A stretch of DNA of 64,000 nucleotides from Salminus brasiliensis (Eukaryota; Chordata; Actinopteri; Characiformes; Bryconidae), in contig NC_132899.1 of the NCBI RefSeq assembly GCF_030463535.1, positions 15,719,490 through 15,783,489 of the forward strand, given 5' to 3'. Shown here piece by piece: positions 26,401 through 37,904 of the stretch. The notes below the pieces were generated by a model. That model was not told where the DNA came from. It did no database searches and saw only the letters and a program-made list of their open reading frames with translations. The position numbers were made by a program, and so were the translations under genes. The stretch's first letter is position 1, and every line of letters begins with the position of its first letter.

Positions 26401-28652
26401 AATACATACGTTTCCTCACCAGAGCCTCCTCACTGAAACACCAGCTGCAGTTGAAGAATAACACACTTAAACGTTTGAACCAAGTTATCAGCATCTGCAA
26501 CCTGCTTATGACTTCTCAGAAAAGAAACCAAGCAGGTAATGAATGGAAGCCACCAATCAGCTGTCATGGTGTAACTAAGTGGAGTAGTTTGCTGCAAAAC
26601 GACAGCTTAGTTCTTACCTGTTCTTTGGAAAACAATTGCCCTTTTGCACTGGACCACGGTTGGACACTCTGCTTTGAAATTCTGTCACCCCATTCCCTCA
26701 CAGCTGAGGGTACTTCTAGAACTTACTCATTTGCTTTGAAGAAGTTAGACTGTGGTCAAAAAATGGAAGTGAGTCTACCACTTGATGTTGGAGCCGAGCT
26801 ATTTCTCCCAGTCAAAATCCACTGCTTCCTAGTATACTCCTTACAGTCTTTACTTTGCCCCGAGGAATCCAGTGGTGTCTCAGGATCTCGGCTTCTGACA
26901 GATAAAGCCTGCATCAGCCTGGCTCTGAACACTTTGACTCTGGACTGGCTAGATTCTTTGAGGATAGGAGAAAGAGCTTCACATGGTGAGATACCCAAAC
27001 AAAATGCTGCTTGGGAGGCCGCACACTTCCTCCTCAGCTCCAGACGGGTTTGCACAGAGGAGCAGCCTGTGCAGACGTCTGGACCCTATGTCGTAACAAT
27101 CCAGGTATCCTCAGAGCTCCTGAAAACCAGTCTTGGTTACCATGACTGCACCATTGCAGCGTTGTGCATTTCTGTGCTAAAATGGCTGGTTTCGGGAACA
27201 TCTGAGGCGGAGGGACAAAAGCTTGTAGAGAGTCCAGTGGTGTGTGCCCGTGGGCTAGATGGACAGCCAGTCAGATTGTTGACCAAAGAGGTGAGCTTGA
27301 TGTTTATGATGAATGACTTTACATGAATGACTATTATGCAGAAAAGTGTAGACTGTTGCTCTGGGATAATAATGCAAACAGTGGAGGACTACTACTTTCT
27401 CAATGTCTTGTCTCCAGGTCATACTGAGTGATGTTAACTCTGAAGGCCCCATATCTGCTGTGGAGGTTCAGATGGAGAGCTCCTCCATGGCAGCAGTATG
27501 TGGACTACACCATGCTGTGCTGCGACGTGTGCAGGTGCACATGGACACAAAACAAATACACCAATCAGCCGTAACATTAACACCACCAATCTACCATTGA
27601 GTAGGTTTCCCTTGTGCAGCCACAACAGATGTGACCATTCAAGGCATGGACTCCACAAAATGTCTGAAGGACTTTTAAACCTTGTAATTTGTGAGGTGTG
27701 GGCCTGTTGTCTTGCCACAATAATTGGCCCTTTGTCAATGGATTACACTACCATGCTTGCATGGTGTTAACGTTCTGGCTATTTGGGGTATCTGCACCTT
27801 ATTTAATAATGTACGTTTATGATTCAGCTGCTGATTCCATGAATGATGCTTTTCCCCCCACAGGGCCTTCTAAAATTAAATTCTGTAAAACACGTGAGCC
27901 CTGCACAGTTGAAAGGAAAGCACTTATGTGAGACTGTTCGGCATGCTGAGGTAAAACCCACATCTTCATTGTCCATTATGATGCTAGAATGCTTAAACCA
28001 CCAGTCTTGTTGAAAAATCTAATTTACTGTTCCAATGACAGAGCCAAGACAGACATGTTAGACATGGAGATTTTAAAATCACTGTTTTGCATGATTTTTT
28101 TGCTTTTGGGCTTCACCTAGTCGGGAAGTGGAACGTGCTTTGAGATACTCCTAATAGACACGCTTGACACATGCATTTCTGGACTGAGCGTTACAGCACC
28201 ACAATTGAAAGTGAAAGAAGGATATGTACAGACATGGTAGAGCATAATTTTAAGATTTTATACAAATACTGTTCAGATGATAAGTACTGTACTATGCAGT
28301 GTTACACAGTTCCCGCGAGCATTGTTCTGCCCACTTCACCAAAGTTACATAGTGCAGTTTCTGGCTCAGAGTAGAAACTCATCATATACAAGTAATCGCA
28401 CATACTTGTGTATGTGGTTTGACTCTGTATGGCATACTATGATTTATAGACAATTTTGAATGCTAGGCTGTTTATTTAGGTGTTTCATACCATCACATAT
28501 TAACAGCTTGCTTCCTTCATCAGTCTCTTTACAAGGACCTGCAGGACTCTCGTGCTTCAGCTGCTTTTGGTGGCGCGATGAAGACAAGGACGTCTGACCT
28601 GCTGTTTCCTCTCTACTTTGAGCTCAGAAAGCACCCACTGGTCATACTCTGA
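23427..28652 (+). CDS. faap100: Fanconi anemia core complex-associated protein 100
   Basis: Nine exons, 23427-23582, 23732-23850, 23982-24634, 24713-24958, 25166-25322, 26423-27290, 27418-27534, 27864-27950 and 28524-28652, join in phase to 843 aa (human about 881). FAAP100 forms a subcomplex with FANCB and FANCL inside the Fanconi anemia core ubiquitin ligase, which monoubiquitinates FANCD2-FANCI during crosslink repair in the nucleus. Landmarks shared with the human protein include LLFGVDASLVHSPVVLCGLP in the N-terminal propeller part, VKDLLAGIGN in the middle, LDHGWTLCFEI, and AVEVQMESSSMAAVC near the C-terminus. No enzymatic motif is expected or seen. The start is the first ATG of exon 1, just before residues resembling the family N-terminus. 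Exon 8 is the least conserved and the least certain; its frame and splice sites fit. Confidence 0.92.
27563..27790 (+). mobile_element. Internally deleted Tc1-like element in faap100 intron 7
   Basis: Starts aatcagccgtaacattaaca, and the right end (ggtgttaacgttctggct) is roughly its inverted copy. The interior retains aaggcatggactccacaaaa, found also in the copies at 34602 and 41370. It is a short non-autonomous relative of one Tc1 family. Confidence 0.6.
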
Positions 28653-28909
28653 CTGCATGAACTGGGAAGTTAACAGTGTAACTGTCAACATTTTTATTTA
28701 ATAGAGCATTTATGGACACTCCGCTGTGCCGTATACCTGGCAGGTTTATTTAATTTCACCCAGTGGAGGCATGGAAAAAAAAAGAGTGCTTTGCTTTTAT
28801 GCAGTCCATGGTTTTACTGTTTGAATGATTAAATATGGAGGTTGTATTTAATAGACATACCACTTCATATAATCAATGCATAATTCAGTGAACACTTTGT
28901 ATCTAACAG

Positions 28910-28915
28910 AATAAA
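28910..28915 (+). terminator. Poly(A) signal of faap100
   Basis: AATAAA 258 bases after the faap100 stop codon, the first canonical hexamer on this strand after the gene. Confidence 0.6.
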
Positions 28916-28964
28916 CTGACACTCCATGCAACATGATTATTACTCTGAAATTGTCCTGTTTTCA

Positions 28965-28970
28965 TTTATT
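28965..28970 (-). terminator. Candidate poly(A) signal of tap2t
   Basis: AATAAA on the minus strand (tttatt on plus), about 920 bases beyond the tap2t stop codon. It faces the faap100 signal only 49 bases away. Confidence 0.4.
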
Positions 28971-29888
28971 CAGATATTCTTTAAGCTTGCATAATCACAT
29001 CATTTAAACATTTTAGGTTCTGGCAAAACGCAAGGTATGAAGACAACCTACAACAAAAATACTTCAATGTGAAATAGAGTCTGGAAAAATACTGTTAGAA
29101 ATATTGAGTTGATCTTTTTTATCCAACCTTGTGACCCACTGTATGTATATGTTTATGTAACGTGAATAAAGTTAAAAAATTAGTTATGATAAACAAAGCA
29201 GTTCAGCAATTAGAGATTTTGAATGTTCTTCCATTTTGCATCAAGAACATGGAGGAACCTGAGGGGAAAAAATACAATTTCCAACCACTTCTTCAGTCCA
29301 GTAAATATATTTATCTTGTTATTCCAATATCACAGTGTGTACTGGGACTGCGGTTCCTAAAGGCACAAAGATGATGCTTAAGTGGTTGAGCAAGCATCAT
29401 ACTAAACAGCTTCTCTACCAGCTAAGATCTTAACACTGAGATGCTTTAGGGAAACTGGGCCCATAACAGTAGACTACAAACAAACACAACAGGTACAGAC
29501 GTTTGTAGACACCTGTTCATCCAACATTCCCTCTGAAATCAAGGGTACTAATAGTCTAGTTTGTTTACCCTTTGCTGCAATAACAGTGTCTACTCTTGTA
29601 GGATAGTACGCAATAGCGCTTCATTATTCCGGGGAACACAGTCCCACTGATTGACAGCAAAACTTTAGTTGATGTTAATGTTGACATGGCGACTTTATGC
29701 TCATGTGCAGCTGCTCTAGAGCATTGCTATGTGGATTTTCTGAGTGCAAATGAACAGGTGTGTCAGCAATGGGTGTGCTCTAAAGTAACTGAATAACTAG
29801 ATGGAGTGTTTGGTTACTTTTAGAAATGAAGTGCATGTCTAGTAAAATGTCCAGTAGACATAATTTAATATGACTAACTACAGTATCT

Positions 29889-32800
29889 TCAGTTTTGTTG
29901 GTCTGAATCCAGGATAAATAGTTTCTCCCTTAGCTGGTAATAACGCCCTCCTTTGGCCATAAGCTGCTGGTGCGTTCCTTGCTCCACGATCATCCCGTCT
30001 TCCATGTAGATGATATGGTCTGCTTTCTCGATAGTCTGCAAGCGATGGGCCACCACCAGTACTGTCTGACCTGCTGAGCCAGAGAGGGCCTCCTGAACCT
30101 GGAGAAAAAAAAAAATAAAATAAAAAAAAATATATATATATATATATTGATGTTAAGTTAAACTGTGCTTAGCCTATGGCTTATAGTAGAACAGTAAAAT
30201 GGGTCATGGGCAGGTTAGCCTGTAGCGGATGAGATAAAGAGTGAAATATAAAGATGCATACCGCATGCTGGGTGTTGCTGTCCAAGTTGCTGGTTGCTTC
30301 ATCAAGAATGAGTATTTTTGGATTTCTAATCATAGCTCTGGCTATCGCAATGCACTGCTTTTGTCCTGAAGACAGCTGCCCACCACCCTGTCCAACATCT
30401 GAAGCAAAGTAACAGATGGTAGGAATAGGGGAATGCACATTACTTCATTAGTGGTAGAACCATTTGTTACTCATTTCAATTTTTACACATTTTTCTAAGA
30501 CAAATATATGGTACATAACAAATTAGTGTTTAAGTTCTAACCTGTATTGTAGCCTTGGTCCAGATTGCAAATAAAGTTGTGTGCTCTAGCTTTCTTTGCT
30601 GCGTCTTTCACTCTCTCTGGGGTGCAATTCTGAAGACCGTACTCAATGTTGTAACTAACTGAGCCAGAAAAGAGCACGGGGTTCTGGGACACAGTTGCCA
30701 TCTGAAACAATGGAGAAATATTGTTGTTTTTAAGCCAAAAGAGATTAAGTAAACCTTAAACATTCCAAGACTATTTTAGATTAGGGTTTGTTTTTGACAA
30801 ATACACTTCGATTATGTAACAGCCTTAACTCACTTTACTTAGGTCCCCCAAATAACTCAAATTCTGTGTGCAGGGAAGCTAAAGCAGACGAAGGAAGCAA
30901 GATAGTATCTGTGCTAAACTAAAAGCTAACTCTAACTGACCAGCATTTTCCATCTCTTCTCTCTCTTAAAAACAAACTGCACCTCAGACTAGAGGTAACC
31001 AAACATTAGAAGGGACATTTTAAAGCGCTAAGCAAAAATTCCCAAATGGGAAAGTAGGCAAGTATCCATGCTAGGCTAAAATCAGCCAGCTACAATCTCT
31101 TTAACTCTCTAACCACACAACAGCTATCCAGTAAGACTTGAGAATAATTTTTAAAAATTATAATTACAATGTTCTTGTTACACTGTTAAACAAAGCTATG
31201 CTATGATATGCTATGCTACATGGCTCTTGCATGAATTTAAACATGTTGCAGTGAGTCTGCTTACACCTGGCATTAACATGCAGTTTGATGATCGGATCAC
31301 GTAAACAGCCCCAGGACGCACTGTGATCAGATTACGATCAGATCACTCAAACCACATTCAGAGGTGGTAACAGACGGATCTCGTCCATTTAATACAAGTG
31401 TAAACGGAAAGCGCTTTCTGTGATCGGATTTCATCAGGCATGCGAAATTACAACTTCAAATAAAACACTTTAATACAAGAAATAATTACTGTGATTTTTG
31501 GCTTCTCTCTCCCTTGTTCTCTTGGTCTCTTGTGTGTCAGTGTGTGCACACCCCCTATAGTTCCACCGCATTGAAGAACCCCATAAATCCTCTAAACTGT
31601 TTACAGTCTACACAGTTTACAGAGAAGGACAATTCTGATGAGAAATCACTGTTTACAGGAAGCAAAACAGAAATAATGTATGTGTTGGTGTGCTTTTCAC
31701 AAGGGTAAACAGAATCCTGTCAAAGTAGATCCAGACACTGTTAATGCCAGGTGTAAACAGGCTCTTTGGTAGTGTTGTAGTGCTCACCTGGCTGCACAGG
31801 TACTGGTGCTGGTAGCGATAAAGTGGAACACCATCTAACAGTACTTCGCCCTCCTGAGGCTCATAGAACCTCTGCAGCAGACTGACACAAGTACTCTTCC
31901 CACCACCAGACGGGCCCACCAGCGCTGTCATCTTCCCAGGACTCAGCTCCAGGCTTACAGACTGACATAAAAGGTGACAGCATTATTGAGTAGGAGTGAG
32001 GTCAAAACTTTTATGCATGTTTTCTACATACATTTTGGATTTTAAGGACTTGGGGAAACACAGGAATACATAGGTACTGATAAAGATGCTATGATGACAA
32101 GGCATTGGGATACAAAAGAGATATCTTTTGCTTGAAACTTTCAAAATATAGCCTTACCTTAAGTGCTTTCACATCACGAGAAGGATAAGAGAAGGTAACA
32201 TCATTAAATGTGAGCCTTCCTTCTAGTTTCTGAGGTACTAAGTTGCCTGCTTCTCTCACTTTGGGCCTTCTGTCAAGCAGCTGAAACACCTTCTCTGCTG
32301 ACCACACTGTGTTCAGGATGTCTCCATAAACATACACTAAATGCTGAGGACATAACCCAACACAGTGCCATGTCAGTGAAAAGAGTTAAAATACTACAGT
32401 TAAAAGATTCAGGCCATAAAGCTCACCCTCATGTTGGTCACCATGTCTTTCTGATACAGCACAAAAGCCAGGAGGCCTCCACTGCTTAGCTGACCAGAAG
32501 TGATGAGATTTCGGCCTAGAAGCAGCATTGCAACCCTCAGGCTCACTGATACACACTTGACCCAGACACACACAAACACAGTCTGTTACACAGGCAATCA
32601 GACATAGCTAAGTTGTGTGATATGCGCTGGCATAATCAGGATTGTTCAGCAGACAGGTTAATCACTGCTATATGTAGGATGTTCCTCACCCTGCGTAGAA
32701 GGAGGTGTATTGCACTGTAAATGCCTTTGCGTGTTTGAACCCTGCGCTTCCTGTCCAGGGCCTCCTCATATCTCTTCTGCTCCTGGGCTTCAGCCCTAAA

Positions 32801-35611
32801 ACTCCGTACTGTCTTAATAGCGTCAACTGCAGAAAATGCCAGCTGCTCAATCTCTGCCTTGCAGTCCTGCAGCTCTCTGGAGGTTTTCTGCAACATTAAG
32901 CATGTTTACACTGTTTGTGTTAGTGAGGAGACATGTTATGTCCTTACCATCCTAGTGTGGGGAGCATCGCTAGAGTTACAAACGGGTGGGTTAATTGGCA
33001 GTATCAAAAAATATATATTTTAAAAAATGATATATAAATATAATAAATAATAAATAAATTATAAGCTGACTGTGTAGAGCAAGATGTCACAGCACATTAC
33101 ACACCTCTGCACCCTTGCACTGTCCTATTATATACCTTTACCTCTGCACCTTACCCCCCTACCACACATTCCATACTGAGTGCCGTGTCGGCGTTGCACT
33201 GTCCTGTCTGTTCACTGTGTCTAATGTATTTATGTATTTATTGTATTGTTCTGATTCCATGTTTGCAGAAGGTATAGTATGAAAGAGTCTCTCCTAAAAA
33301 AAAAAAAGGCAGGCTATCCCAGTGTTCTGTGTCTACAGCATGGCTACAATGGTCTGGGTAAAACACATTACCTGGGCAAATGTGTTGTAGTTGTTCTGCA
33401 GCATAGCAAGGAGAGGCATCTCCACACACGTAAGGATTGTGAGTTGCCATGAAAGACTCAACATGGAGACAAGCATGCTACACGTCTTCACCAGGCTCCG
33501 CAGGAGCACATTCACATTCATGGCTACTGAACGGCCCATCTTATCAGTGTCAGAAACCAGTCGTGATGTTAGACTACCTACAAAGGGAAGAGAAAGATCT
33601 GCTGACTGTCTATGACAATGGACAATCAAATAAATGATTTGCCACACTTCAGTAGGAAATCTAATAAAGGTTTTCCTGAATCTCCGCAGCTACTGCCCCT
33701 GTAAGAGTCATAAACGCTGAATTATGTTTGCATATCACCTGGTCTGTTTTCTTCAAAGAAGCTAGTTTCCTGTTTCATCAGGTTCTGGAACAGCATGTGT
33801 CGAATTCTCCTGTTCAGTCTGCTCAGACTACACATGAACATGCCCCCTCGCAAGCCAGTAAACAAAGAGCTGAAAGAATCAGTTCACATTATATTTCAGA
33901 GAACATTTATACACATTAAGAAAACTATAACAATGACTAAGGATGCGCAGATATGGGAAACGTGGGCTGATGCTGATATCCAGTATTTTTATGTACAGGT
34001 CTGAAGATGCAGATACAGATAAAAATAGAACTTGGGGATATATGCAGCTGTGTTAGCTTTCCAGAAAAAATATCATAATAATATCCATAGTGTTCCACAA
34101 ATACTTACCTTGCCTAAATGTATTGCTTTCCACAAAAAATACATATCAATACAAACAATAAATACATAATCAAATGTTAGTAACACTGATGGGATTCTGA
34201 TATCCTAACAATAATATCCACAACAACAACAGAGGGGAAAATACACCTACCTTCCAAAAGAGTACAATGACATGAGTACAATGGCCCACATAAAGTTGCC
34301 ATGCTGGTATTCCCCACTGAACACGTCAATGATTTTCCCCACATAGAAAGGAATAAATGACTCAACTGCAAAACAGAAATTTTCACATAACAGAAAAATA
34401 ACTGTTACTGAATAATAAGATGCAGGATAGAATATACTTGGGATTTCAAAGGATTACTAAATTAAATCTGGTGTTTTGTGCAGGAAAACACCACTAGGCT
34501 AGTATACCTCACTATATTAACTTTTTTCTTGTTTTCCATGTAATTGCTGAATAATAAATGATACACAGCCTAAAGAAAAATAATATTACCAATTTTTCAC
34601 AGATCAGCCATAACATTAGCATCACTGACAGGTGAAGTGAAAAACACTGATCATCTCCATCTACAGTGGCATCTGTCAAGGAGTGGCAAGTGAAAGGTCA
34701 GTTCCTAAAGGTTGATGTGTTAAAAGTAGGAAAAATGGTCAAGCATAAATATCAGTCACTTTGAGTCACTTTGACACAGGCCAAACTGTGATGACTGGGT
34801 CTGAAAAACATCTCCAAAACATCATGCCGGTCTTGTGGATTTTCTTCTGGCATGCAGTGGTCAGTACCTGCCAATGAGCACCTAAGGTTTATTGATGCGA
34901 TCCACAGAGGATCCATAAAGGTCTTGTGAAGTCCATGCCTCGAAATGTCAGATCTGTTGTGGCGGCACAAGTGGGACCTACTCAATATTAGGCGGATAAC
35001 TTATGTTATGGCTGATCAGCGTGTACATATGCTGGAACTTTGGGTCAAGCAAATCAAAGCGCTGAACTACTGAAAAACTTACATAAAGCAGCCAGGATGA
35101 GAAAAAGAAAGGCAGCCCCCAAGTGAGGGTAGTCTGCTTTGGAGTAGTGAATCACTCTCATAAGGAGCGCTTTGGCCTCTTGCTCCTTCTTCTTCTTTTT
35201 TGCATCCTTTTTAGAGTCATTAAAAGGGAATGCCATCTCCCCCACCATATACACCAAAGTGGCAGTTGTTGCATTCAGGACCACCATGCCTAGGTCGGGA
35301 ACAGGACAGAAGGCGCATATGCCTCTTGGAACCAGGGTCTGCACCGTATCAAAGACAGGAGGCAAAAAACACAGCAGAACAACCCAGCGCTTTAGCAGAG
35401 GCTGTAAACTCTTCTCCACAAGCAGTGAACCGACTTTATTAAGCAGGGCCCAGCTGAGAGCCCTGAAAGCCCATATCCAGCTCAAGCTGAGGATGAAGGT
35501 GCCTTCACACCACAGAAGTCCTGTCACCAGGGTCAGCCAAAGGATCAGGTCACAGCCCAGGAGAAGTCCATACGCACGCACTGCAGCTCTTTTAGTGGAA
35601 TGAGCCATCAT
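29889..35611 (-). CDS. tap2t: TAP2-type antigen peptide transporter, teleost-specific form
   Basis: Eleven coding exons, 35611-35083, 34365-34251, 33869-33739, 33577-33372, 32887-32690, 32555-32427, 32343-32158, 31961-31788, 30701-30542, 30398-30262 and 30098-29889, join in phase to 724 aa (mammalian TAP2 about 700). It is an ABC half-transporter that would pair with TAP1 in the ER membrane to pump cytosolic peptides to MHC class I. The N-terminal quarter is strongly hydrophobic. TAP2-like features are [26 protein letters not shown] and VYGDILN before [10 protein letters not shown]. The ATPase part is intact: Walker A at 514-522 (GPSGGGKST), Q-loop Gln562, signature LSSGQ at 618-622, Walker B ILILDE with Glu643, and His673. 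Two adjacent ATGs open the frame; the first is taken. TAP2 over TAP1 or ABCB9 rests on motif wording. The 't' assignment rests on the non-MHC neighbourhood. Confidence 0.85.
31255..31762. mobile_element. Miniature inverted-repeat element in tap2t intron 8
   Basis: The left end gtctgcttacacctggcatt (from 31255) is matched by the inverted right end aatgccaggtgtaaacaggc. There are about 23 paired bases at each end, and the core carries gatcagatta/cggatca motifs. It has no coding capacity. It sits between tap2t exons 9 and 8. Confidence 0.7.
34602..35017 (+). mobile_element. Internally deleted Tc1-like element in tap2t intron 1
   Basis: Perfect 15-base inverted ends, gatcagccataacat and atgttatggctgatc. 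The body keeps scraps of the Tc1 5' region (agtcactttgacacaggcca) and 3' region (cttgtgaagtccatgcctcg) of a transposase gene but lacks the catalytic middle. It is non-autonomous and related to the copies at 27563 and 41370. Confidence 0.75.
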
Positions 35612-36287
35612 GGAGGAACCATTCACCCTTCTGCAGGACCAAGGCATAAAAGACAAAGCAGACACATACAATACAGTTACTAGACTATTGAGAGGAGGGA
35701 AATCACTTGCTGGGTTCACTTGCTATAAAGTGGATCTGGATCTGGTACCCACTAACAAAAAATACAATCAAATGTTTTATTTTCTTTCCGAGACTAAAAT
35801 TCCTAGTGGCTAAATTTAATGTTGGTTTTAATACTAAATTGTATCCATATGGTATAATAGTAGCCATATGGTGTGAATGGAGTTGGAATTGTTGAATTTT
35901 GGACATTTCTTGAACCTAAGGCAACTGACAAGACTTAAAATACATAGGTCTAGCAAAGCAGTCTTCCACAAACTGTGTGATTGACAAGTTCAATATGATC
36001 CTACACTCCCAGCCCAGGTCCTGCTGATCTACCACCTTGCAGAATTGTCTTCCAACCTAGATCTAGCTCACTTGATCCATTTAACAAAGACCTTTAGAGG
36101 AACCTGAACCCCCACAAAGCCTAAATACTCAACAGGCAATACAATTCTACATGCAACCAATGCCCACACCTCTCAGACTGTAGGCTATCGCTTATCATTA
36201 GCTATTAATCATCTTTCCCAAATATGCAATAATTTGGCCATATAAAGGTAAGTAAAATCTATATAGCAAACAACCAGATGGTCTTAC

Positions 36288-36360
36288 CGATGTATGTTAG
36301 TGTTTCCAACCGTGTCTGGACACCAGTTTTACTTTCACTTTTATTTTCAGTGAATTAACA
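36288..36360 (-). other. tap2t: Probable 5'UTR exon of tap2t
   Basis: A donor (cg|gtaaga) at 36287 would pair with the acceptor ctgcag at 35631, which lies 19 bases before the tap2t start codon. This gives an untranslated first exon. The transcription start is not visible and the right limit is approximate. Confidence 0.45.
36325..36350 (-). promoter_or_regulatory. Interferon-response-like element near the tap2t start
   Basis: Read on the minus strand, the sequence contains AAGTGAAAGTAAAACT. This closely follows the ISRE/IRF-binding pattern of GAAA units spaced two bases apart. TAP genes are interferon-inducible in vertebrates, and this site lies within about 60 bases of the predicted first-exon donor. 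Confidence 0.5.
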
Positions 36361-36700
36361 GGGCTGTATTCGACCAGGCGGCTTCAACTGCTCAGTCACA
36401 CACATAGATGAACATCTACACTCTCCCCCTGCTAAAGCCTGGCCTTCCGTCGTGTTCTCCTCTCATTAAACGACATAGATTTCTTTTACCTTGTGGTACT
36501 GTTGTGTTTCCTGTCCTGCTCATGCCCCTGATATTCATTTGAACACTAGTGGGCGCTCGTTTGCAGTAATAAACGGACTGCCTGCCCATCCCCCACTCCT
36601 AAGGTGAACTGTCTCCTAAGAGAAACATCCATTCATTCACTCATTTATTGTGCAAAGAGAATTTATTGTCAATTGCGTAAAAGTGCATATTTCTTTGCAG
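36361..36700. other. Spacer upstream of tap2t
   Basis: No open frame. It contains a small pyrimidine-rich, more GC-rich stretch (36410-36540), consistent with promoter DNA. Several tttatt words at 36640-36718 could be AATAAA signals for a minus-strand transcript ending here. Confidence 0.4.
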
Positions 36701-36763
36701 AGAAAATTTGTATTTATTCAGCTTGAGAAAAATATATATCTTTATACTTTATATATAACTACA

Positions 36764-36994
36764 TTATAAAATTATATCATCTACAGAAGGGCCATTCACT
36801 CCAACCCCTAGGGGCTCGGTCTCCAGCATAGTTTGGCGTTTTCCCTTCTCAAACACACCCTCTAAACCTGGCAGTTGAACGGCTGGCAGCTGAATGAGGC
36901 TTAACTGGAGCCCTTCAGGACCAGGAGTGAATACCCTGTGACATGCCCTAAAGAAATATGCAGAGCCCTTTGCTTCTTTCAGATATTCCTCAGG
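36764..36994 (-). CDS. Candidate terminal coding exon, unrecognised gene
   Basis: A minus-strand frame of about 78 codons begins after a possible acceptor (tttgccaaag) and ends in a stop. It reads PEEYLKEAKGSAYFF near the start, LSLIQLPAVQLPGLEG in the middle and NGPSVDDIIL at the end. Its composition looks protein-like and contrasts with the AT-rich DNA around it. A minus-strand AATAAA follows at 36713-36718, which fits a last exon. I recognise no family. It could be chance or an untranslated stretch. Confidence 0.3.
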   Translation of the reverse strand, partial: PEEYLKEAKGSAYFFRACHRVFTPGPEGLQLSLIQLPAVQLPGLEGVFEKGKRQTMLETEPLGVGVNGPSVDDIIL

Positions 36995-37097
36995 CTTTGG
37001 CAAATGTATGGAACAACAGAGGAGTTATGGCAAATACAACAACAGCATTTAAGATAAAACAACATGTGACATGATACTTCCAGTTGCTTACACTCTG

Positions 37098-37242
37098 TAA
37101 AACTGCTACTGAAAGAGCAGATGCTTTGGCCCGTAGTCCTGGGGGAAAAACTGGAACTGCATAAATGATCACCTTCATACAGCATACTGCTTGTGTACAA
37201 TCTCCTGGTATCATCACCCAGGACATTATAAGTGATGCAAAC
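37098..37242 (-). CDS. Candidate internal exon, unrecognised gene
   Basis: Bounded by a possible acceptor (attacaccag) and a donor (cagagt|gtaagc). Two frames are open. One is hydrophobic (VFEFASLIMSWVMIPG, then KVIIYAVPVFPPGL), the other serine- and cysteine-rich. I cannot choose between them or link the segment to a family. Weak evidence, listed because it lies between two other candidate exons on the same strand. Confidence 0.2.
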
Positions 37243-37608
37243 TCAAACACTGGTGTAATAGTGCAAAGCTACACTGTAAAATAAAAAATGTGGTGTCTTA
37301 ACTTACAGAGATTAGTAACTGTACTGCCATGAAATGTTAAGAGTACACTAAACTTCTAATAATATGTTAACAGAATTAAAGACACAGATTCTTGTTGAGT
37401 TTACCTGTTTTAAGATGTTTAGTGTGGTTCAAAAATGTAAAACTATGTGTTAGTACAACATTACTAATACATTGAAGTTAGGACACCTCATTTTTTTACA
37501 GTTTGACTGCAAGGTAGTGTTGTTTTCTAAAAGTGAGGTCGGTAACTGTGTAAGTAGAGTATGTACAGTAATGGTAAAATGTCTACCACAGACAGGAGCT
37601 ACATTTCT

Positions 37609-37734
37609 TTTGTCAGAATGTTTATGAGTTCCCTTTGCAATGGTTCTGCATCAGTTTGGTTGGCTGGTCTGGAATTGGTGGTGATGTCTGTGGGCTCTCT
37701 ACAGTCAGACGTTGTAAGCAAGCAAACAGACTGA
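37609..37734 (-). CDS. Candidate coding exon, unrecognised gene
   Basis: It starts after a good acceptor (gacttttatttcag). One frame reads SVCLLTTSDCREPTDITTNS and runs to a stop after LINILTKEM; a second frame is also open for about 35 codons. A possible upstream exon (37800-37848, frame EELLATAPRATVYQ, donor gtatta) joins it in phase. The ending would suit a short cytoplasmic tail, but no family is recognised. Confidence 0.25.
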
Positions 37735-37904
37735 AATAAAAGTCTAAAGTTGTAAATGTAAACAGTAATACCTGATAAACAGTAGCTCGAGGAGCAGTAG
37801 CTAGGAGTTCTTCTGTGTCTCATTTGAAACAATGTGACAGAAACAGATAGAAATCCAATACCAGAACAGTGCTAAGTGACTACAAAAGATGGATGTATAT
37901 CTGC

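Larger units (their letters stand above)
28653..29888. other. Convergent spacer: 3'UTRs of faap100 and tap2t
   Basis: AT-rich, with no gene-like frame. The left part is the faap100 3'UTR, ending at the hexamer at 28910. The remainder is probably the tap2t 3'UTR. Confidence 0.5.

Noticed and set aside
26756-27055. 99-codon minus-strand frame
   Set aside because: Antisense of the large exon 6 of faap100.
35172-35603. 143-codon plus-strand frame
   Set aside because: Exact antisense of tap2t exon 1, whose splice phase and homology are strong.
29889-35611. Calling this gene tap1 or abcb9
   Set aside because: Motifs such as [22 protein letters not shown] and VYGDILN follow TAP2. ABCB9 and TAP1 differ at these places.
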